Source: Carex sylvatica
Lineage: Eukaryota; Streptophyta; Magnoliopsida; Poales; Cyperaceae
DNA: 64,000 bases
Direction of reading: 5' to 3'
NCBI GenBank assembly: GCA_964058845.1
Contig: CAXKVR010000034.1
Span: forward strand, 372,001-436,000
Positions 60,491 through 64,000 of the stretch are shown one piece after another. The notes under the pieces were generated by a model, which saw only the letters and a program-made list of their open reading frames with translations, did no database searches and was not told the DNA's origin. Within the stretch, counting starts at the first letter, position 1. Each line of letters starts with the position of its first letter. The position numbers and the translations under genes were made by a program.

Positions 60491-60496
60491 CACGTG
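60491..60496. promoter_or_regulatory. G-box CACGTG
   Basis: A palindromic CACGTG within gcacgtgc lies about 20 bp upstream of the TATA box. bZIP and bHLH factors bind this site in plants; use here is inferred from position. Confidence 0.5.
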
Positions 60497-60602
60497 CGGG
60501 TTGTGGGCCGGGTGTTTTTGTTCGGCCCAACGGAGCGGGCAGCAACAGCAGGCCTCGGTGCACTTTTTGTAATTTTTCAGCTATACTCCTGAGAATACTC
60601 AT

Positions 60603-61812
60603 ATTTATTAAATAATTTTTTCTTTACTCAAATCTTGATGCGTGGCATTATGTAATCAATGAAACAGTATGGCACCTCAACAAATTATACTTGCGTTTGG
60701 ACTTACTTTAATTTTGTTTTCTTTTTATCTCTTCCTGGACCCACTAGTTGTATTCAAGGAACTTGTACTTAATGAAGCGTGCACGGGCTACTTAATGACA
60801 AACCAAAGAAAATCGTATGGTGCTAATTATGATTAATAACATCGTTAATTGTTACTTTGCATGCAAGTATCAAACAACTAATTGGCATATGAGTTTCTGC
60901 TTTTACAGTATTGTAGATATCGACGAAATGCTTTTCTATGTTATGGAGGTTATGTTGATTTTGTTCCGAAGACTTCGAGAAAATTTTTATCTTGTTATCT
61001 AAAACATTAAAATGTACTTCCGTTATCTTAAAAAATTTATGGATAGATGATACAAATTATTAGGTGTAGAACTGATAATAAGCTTGACGAGAAAAAAAAT
61101 GTCAAATTGTTCATGCATTTTCCATATTTATTCACAAAGATATTGAGCATTAACTAAACATTCTTTTCTTGAAAACTAATGAAGCACAAAAATTTCATAA
61201 AAAAATGTATATACCGAATATGTAATGTTTTCAATCTTAAATAAAATTAGTGTGTGCTTGAATGAAGCACGTGGACATATTTGTGAAAATTTATTGTCAC
61301 AAAATTACAATACTAAATATTAATTATTTCAAATAAAATAGAGGTAATGTTTTCAATTACTTGAGCAAAATTAACGTGCATTGTCTATAGGCAGTGGCGA
61401 AGCTACTGTGTTATTATGCATATAGTCAAATAAATACTCATGTATCATTTAGAATTTGAAAATATTCTACATTTTTTTTAAGTGTTTTTGCAAACTAATT
61501 CCATGTGCTATGGGTTCCTCTATGCAAGTTTCCATTTTTTATTAGCACACTTTACGGGGGATAAAAACTGTTATGCTGATCATGAATCGCACGAATCGGT
61601 GATTCATGCCGTTCAGCAAAAATGGAGGGGGGAACATACAAATTTAATCATACAACAAACATACATTTTTTTTTGCTCATTTAGACAATTGGACGACAAA
61701 CTTTCCATCAGTTAGTGATCGTACATCAGTATTACAAGGGGTTAGTTAACAGGTTTTGATTCTCAATTTATGTTCAAAAAATCTCTACGAGCTTGATCGG
61801 TTATATAAGAAA
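60603..61812. other. Intergenic DNA
   Basis: The distal promoter side of the U-box gene, then AT-rich DNA without a recognisable gene. A short ggcagtggcgaagctac near 61390 resembles the end of an old hAT-like element. Confidence 0.4.
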
Positions 61813-62255
61813 CACTAGTGGAAAAACTGAAATTAGGATTGGTTATTTACGTACATTAGGATCGGAAAATAACTGATTCTGATCTCGGCGATACAAATAC
61901 GAAACTAATTTGAATCGGTTAAACAGCAGATGCTAAAAGTTTGAATTAGAATCAATTATTTTAAATAACTGATCCTAATAACCAACTATTAGGATCGGTT
62001 ATTTGTAACAACCGATCCTAATAGGTCTAATCTGAATCAGTTGTTACAAAGAACTGATCCTAAATGTGCTTATCAAGATTGGACCCATATTTACAGCCGA
62101 TCCTAAATATACTTATCAAGGCTAGACATATATCATAACCGATCCTGATTCAAATTTTTTTTTCATTATTAGTGGATTTATTTAATTAATAGCCGATTCA
62201 CCCTGATTCTATTTTTCTTCTTTTTTGCAATTTTTTCTGTAATGATGTGCCCGCC
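61813..62255 (+). mobile_element. CACTA (En/Spm-type) transposon end
   Basis: The terminus CACTAGTGGAAAAACTG is the diagnostic CACTA end. About ten sub-terminal repeats in both directions follow (aggatcggtta, aaccgatcctaa) between 61830 and 62150. No transposase is seen. The sequence is cut at about 62256 by an LTR, so the other end lies outside the window or is lost. Confidence 0.8.
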
Positions 62256-64000
62256 TGATAAGCATAAATTATATACATATTCGATCTAGTTTTCATCATG
62301 AAATAATATCAAATATCTTGTATTTTGAATATAAAAATAATAGAATACACCTAGAATCACGTTACTGCATTTGTTTGGTTTTAATTTGCAGGAAACGAAG
62401 AAAAACGAAGAAAAATAAAGAAAAATGCCCAGTGCAGACGCACAGTTTTCGATACGGACATACTAAGTACTTAGATAGATTTCTGGACGCGCGCCAATTT
62501 TAAAAAGGTATAATAAGCTATTCATCAAAATCCTTGCAGACGCACGGATATAGATGCAGCCGCACTCTGGTCACACATGAAAAAACCAGCCCAGTGCGGA
62601 CGCACTGTAGCAGAGCCAAAAATAGAGTCTGAACTTAAAACGGCCACAACTTTTGACTAGTAACTCCGTTTTGGGCATATGACCACTTTTCGGAAAGCCA
62701 ACGGGAAGATCTACAACCTGAGAATCTAAAAAAGGAAACTTGGAGTCAGTGCGGATGCAGTGGACCCGTAGACAGCCAAAAATACATGTTTTCAACACGG
62801 TTTCTATTTTTAGCGAGCCAGAGATGCTTTTTGACAGCTAAACTTGGACAAGGCAGCTTGGAAAATAATCCAAAAATAGCACCCACTAACCCCACTCACC
62901 CCACAACTATGCCTCTTGATTGGACATAGTCTTTAGCTATAAAGGAGGGGGTTCTTTCCCATTCAAGTATCTCTCTTCAGAGGGTCATCTCTCTTCGAAG
63001 GGAGATCTCTTCGCAAAGATCAATCTCATCTCTCAAAATCTCTTCTCCACCAATACTTAGCATAAAATTCTGCAATCAAGGAAGCAATTCAAAGACGAAG
63101 AAGAAGAAGATTTCAAGAAGAATGCAAGAATAAGGGTTCTTCATCTAGAGAATGGTGTAATCTATTTCTCTATTTAATTTCTCTTTATTTTAGCCAATCT
63201 TTTGTTATGAATTCTTTGTTGAATACTTGCATCTCCATGAGAGACTAGTTTTCTCTCTAGGGGTTTAGGTCAATGCATGAACTTGTATAATAATATCTTA
63301 TTCGGTTATTTATTTTTATTATGATTGTTTTATGGGATTCGAAAGAGCCAAAGAAGTTAGGACGAGAGGAGAGTATCAACTATGAACACAAATACCTTAG
63401 ATTTTCATTAAGGTCTAACCAACTGCGAAATCAAATCGGAACTACATAAATTAGGGTTAGGGACTTGGTGAAGGACGTAACTGTGAAGTCATACCCTTAT
63501 TAGGACATCTCAAATTGAATCGGATATTGGTATGAATGACGTAACTCTGAAGTACCAATATTTGAGGAGATGAGAGACTAACAAGAGCTTATGGTCTAGG
63601 TATCTAGGATGAAGAACGTTACTGTGAAGTCCGAATTACTTAGGTACGTTATTAATTCATGAAAGTGACTCTTAATGACATATTAGGTTAGAAACCTCAT
63701 CAAATCATACATGAATTTAAACAATACCGAATAGATAGAATTAACAAGGGATTGTAGACCAAATGCCCCTAGATCTTCTCAATTCTTGAAAACAACCAAG
63801 ATTCTATTTTACTTTCCTTTTTTACTTTTATTGTTTTAAACCTCCTCTTCTCGGGTATTGAACCCAAACTTAGGAAATTATAACAAACAAACCCCCCAAT
63901 TCTACTTTTATTGTACTTACTTCTTTTTATTTTTATTATTTTTTAAAATTAATTAATAAAGTCTAAACCTAGTAATTGTCCATATTCCATGTGGATCGAT
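62256..64000 (+). mobile_element. LTR retrotransposon LTR, cut by window end
   Basis: The likely start is TGATAAGCATAAATTATATA. It contains GTGCAGACGCAC-type palindromes (62435-62770), a TATA box (TATAAAG, 62938-62944), and a long leader. It reaches ccatgtggatcgat at the window edge, the counterpart of gtccctgtggatcga in the minus-strand solo LTR at 25435. No coding is seen. Whether this is a solo LTR or the 5' LTR of a full element is unknown. Confidence 0.65.
62938..62944 (+). promoter_or_regulatory. TATA box of the 62.3-kb LTR
   Basis: TATAAAG, followed by a pyrimidine-rich leader (tctctcttcag), marks the probable U3/R border of the LTR. Confidence 0.55.

Noticed and set aside
60411..60602. 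64-residue extension of the U-box protein
   Set aside because: The TATA box lies inside it, and family members start at the equivalent of MPGTI.

Overview
The window is nuclear DNA of a flowering plant, almost certainly a eudicot. It is AT-rich with short exons and GT-AG introns. It carries five plant-type genes (three with introns rebuilt here, one intronless, one damaged), one gene relic, and a dense load of plant transposable elements. No bacterial, organellar or viral gene set is present, and I saw no CRISPR array or operon. I cannot name the species.

Genes, left to right. An ASHH1/SDG26-like SET-domain histone methyltransferase (4.6-8.0 kb, +) has a 2-bp reading-frame break inside its NHSCxPNC motif. 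It converges on a bHLH95-like transcription factor (8.8-10.5 kb, -). A decayed MATH-BTB gene lies at 17.0-18.1 kb (-). An apparently intact ten-exon UBP27-like deubiquitinase lies at 29.6-33.2 kb (-), and a truncated copy of its 3' half sits at about 14.9-16.7 kb. A second bHLH95-like gene lies at 41.2-43.0 kb (+) with the same exon-intron plan as the first. An intronless PUB25/26-like U-box E3 ligase lies at 59.2-60.4 kb (-).

Mobile DNA fills most of the rest. Several elements have ends fixed by target-site duplications (TSDs). They include a 2.84-kb solo LTR at 12.0-14.8 kb (TSD AGTAA) and a LINE of about 9.1 kb at 19.6-28.7 kb (TSD GAGACTTTCTG, 3' poly-A). The LINE is itself interrupted by two solo LTRs (20.87-21.90 and 25.43-26.80 kb). 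There is a 351-bp hAT MITE at 38.1 kb (TSD CTACTAAC) and a 1.59-kb hAT-like element at 49.4-51.0 kb (TSD TGTTAAAC). Mutator-like foldback MITEs with 9-10-bp TSDs lie at 43.5, 47.0, 51.3, 51.8 and 53.6 kb. A packed cluster of related foldback MITEs occupies 0.5-2.85 kb, with relatives at 40.4 and 52.2 kb. A CACTA end at 61.8 kb is followed by an LTR that runs off the window.

The genes do not form a pathway; they are independent eukaryotic loci. Two are chromatin or transcription regulators and two or three belong to the ubiquitin system, but nothing in the layout links them. I found no convincing new multi-gene system. The best leads are the broken SET motif, a MITE pair whose central loop is inverted while its outer arms are not, the nested LINE/LTR history, and LTRs packed with GTGCGG/CCGCAC-type palindromes.
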